6,246 nt of DNA from Puniceicoccales bacterium. GTDB lineage: Bacteria > Verrucomicrobiota > Verrucomicrobiia > Opitutales > LL51. The notes under the pieces were generated by a model that had not been told where the DNA came from, searched no databases, and saw only the letters and a program-made list of their open reading frames with translations. The translations under genes and the position numbers were made by a program. Below, piece by piece: positions 5,660-6,246 of the stretch. The stretch is from positions 1 to 6,246 of the forward strand of contig JAITJQ010000051.1 of NCBI GenBank assembly GCA_031278845.1, read 5' to 3'. The first letter of the stretch is position 1. Each line of letters begins with the position of its first letter.

Positions 5660-5728
5660 GTACTCTCGTGAAAAAAATAAATTGTCAAGCTTTTTAAATA
5701 AAAAAATATCAATTATTGCATTTTTATA
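5660..5728 (-). promoter_or_regulatory. Candidate promoter region of the two-module gene
   Basis: On the minus strand a perfect TTGACA (plus 5688-5683) lies upstream of the ATG, but the hexamer 17 bp on is GAGTAC (5665-5660), a poor -10. A TATAAA (5728-5723) further upstream has only TTGCCC at 19 bp as its -35. One of the two may be the promoter and I cannot decide which. There is no clear Shine-Dalgarno before ATG 5649; the nearest purine run, GAGAG, is ~15 nt away. Confidence 0.3.
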
Positions 5729-5790
5729 CCATTTCTTTCGAGACATAGGGCAAGCAACCCACAAATTCATCTATTTTTATTTATTATATT

Positions 5791-5817
5791 TAAAGCAACG
5801 CCTATGCGACTCGTTAC
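5791..5817 (-). terminator. Weak candidate terminator of the flavoprotein gene
   Basis: On the minus strand GTAACG (plus 5817-5812) can pair with CGTTGC (5800-5795) with one wobble over an 11-base loop, followed by TTTA and AT-rich sequence. It sits ~15 nt past the TGA at 5833-5835, the right place, but the stem is short. Confidence 0.33.
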
Positions 5818-5832
5818 AGTTACCTACAGCAA

Positions 5833-6246
5833 TCATTCATTGATCGCATTCGCTGCCGCTACAGCCGAAGCCCAGGCCCAATGCAGATTATAACCGCCAA
5901 GTTCACCCGTAACGTCGACCACCTCGCCAATAAAATATACATTGGGAACATGTTTTACTGCCATCGTTTTCGAGGAAAGGAAGTGCGTCGAAATACCTCC
6001 ACGCGTCACTTCGGCCTTGCGATAGCCAACGACATGCTCCGGAATAAACGTAAACCGCGTTAATCGCTCAATAAACCTATCGATTTCCCTCTTGCTCATA
6101 TTGGCTAGCGGCCTGTCATAGCCTTCAGAAAAAATCTCCCCCAAACGTTTCGGCAGCAGATCGGCTAAAATATTTTTCACTGTCCGATTTCGATTATCTG
6201 CAATAATTTTTTTTAAATCAATTTCCGGTAGCCAATTGATTTGTAA
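5833..6246 (-). CDS. HI0933/BaiN-like NAD(P)/FAD-dependent oxidoreductase, C-terminal part (5' end outside window)
   Basis: The frame is open from the right edge of the window to TGA at 5833-5835 and gives 137 residues. A GTG at 6178-6180 could be mistaken for the start, but the 22 codons before it (INWLPEIDLKKII...) continue the family pattern, so the gene enters from beyond 6246. The fragment carries the conserved LLPKRL (30-35), then AEVTRGGISTHFLSSKTM (78-95), and the C-terminal FAD-contacting stretch VYFIGEVVDVTGELGGYN (103-120) followed by HWAWASAVAAANA. These are hallmarks of the HI0933-like flavoprotein family (BaiN, YhiN and relatives; ~400 aa), cytosolic FAD enzymes whose physiological substrate is mostly undefined. 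The N-terminal FAD-binding Rossmann motif is outside the window. No truncation or frameshift is visible in the part present. Confidence 0.88.
   Translation of the reverse strand, partial: LQINWLPEIDLKKIIADNRNRTVKNILADLLPKRLGEIFSEGYDRPLANMSKREIDRFIERLTRFTFIPEHVVGYRKAEVTRGGISTHFLSSKTMAVKHVPNVYFIGEVVDVTGELGGYNLHWAWASAVAAANAINE

Overview
The window looks like chromosomal DNA from a Gram-negative-type bacterium. It has two vertically inherited metabolic or housekeeping genes at its ends (the tail of an L-lactate permease and the tail of an HI0933/BaiN-like flavoprotein), a complete gyrA in the middle, and two genes for exported ankyrin-type proteins between them. The GyrA sequence (for example the AAYRYTEC active-site stretch and the segment around residues 60-76) and the secreted ankyrin proteins would fit the PVC superphylum, perhaps an Opitutae-like Verrucomicrobiota. 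This is a recollection-level guess that only a phylogeny could settle. No phage, insertion-sequence or CRISPR signatures were seen.

Layout, left to right. 1-204 (+) is the 3' end of a lactate permease gene. 205-698 has no convincing gene. It holds two direct copies of a ~95-bp repeat (256-348 and 485-579), small AT-rich inverted repeats, and a good intrinsic terminator (616-649) serving the gene to its right. 699-1598 (-) encodes a signal-peptide protein with seven ankyrin repeats and has its own SD and a TTGACA-type promoter. 1599-1882 is the divergent promoter region. 1883-4339 (+) is gyrA, complete at 818 aa, apparently monocistronic and without a visible Shine-Dalgarno. 4340-4515 is a short convergent intergenic region packed with hairpins. 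4516-5649 (-) was ancestrally one reading frame: signal peptide, two copies of a ~131-aa module with an ankyrin-like core, a basic linker and a terminal ankyrin repeat. An in-frame TAA at 4807-4809 now splits it exactly where the first module has CAA. 5650-5832 is its upstream region and the downstream region of the last gene. 5833-6246 (-) is the C-terminal part of the flavoprotein gene, running off the window.

The genes do not form an evident pathway. gyrA, the permease and the flavoprotein look like ordinary chromosomal backbone. The two ankyrin-type genes, both on the minus strand and both with N-terminal export signals, look like fast-evolving accessory genes that change by internal duplication and stop-codon formation. 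The most interesting region is 4516-5649, where a repeated, poorly recognisable exported module, a patch of near-identical DNA between its copies, and a nonsense mutation lie together.
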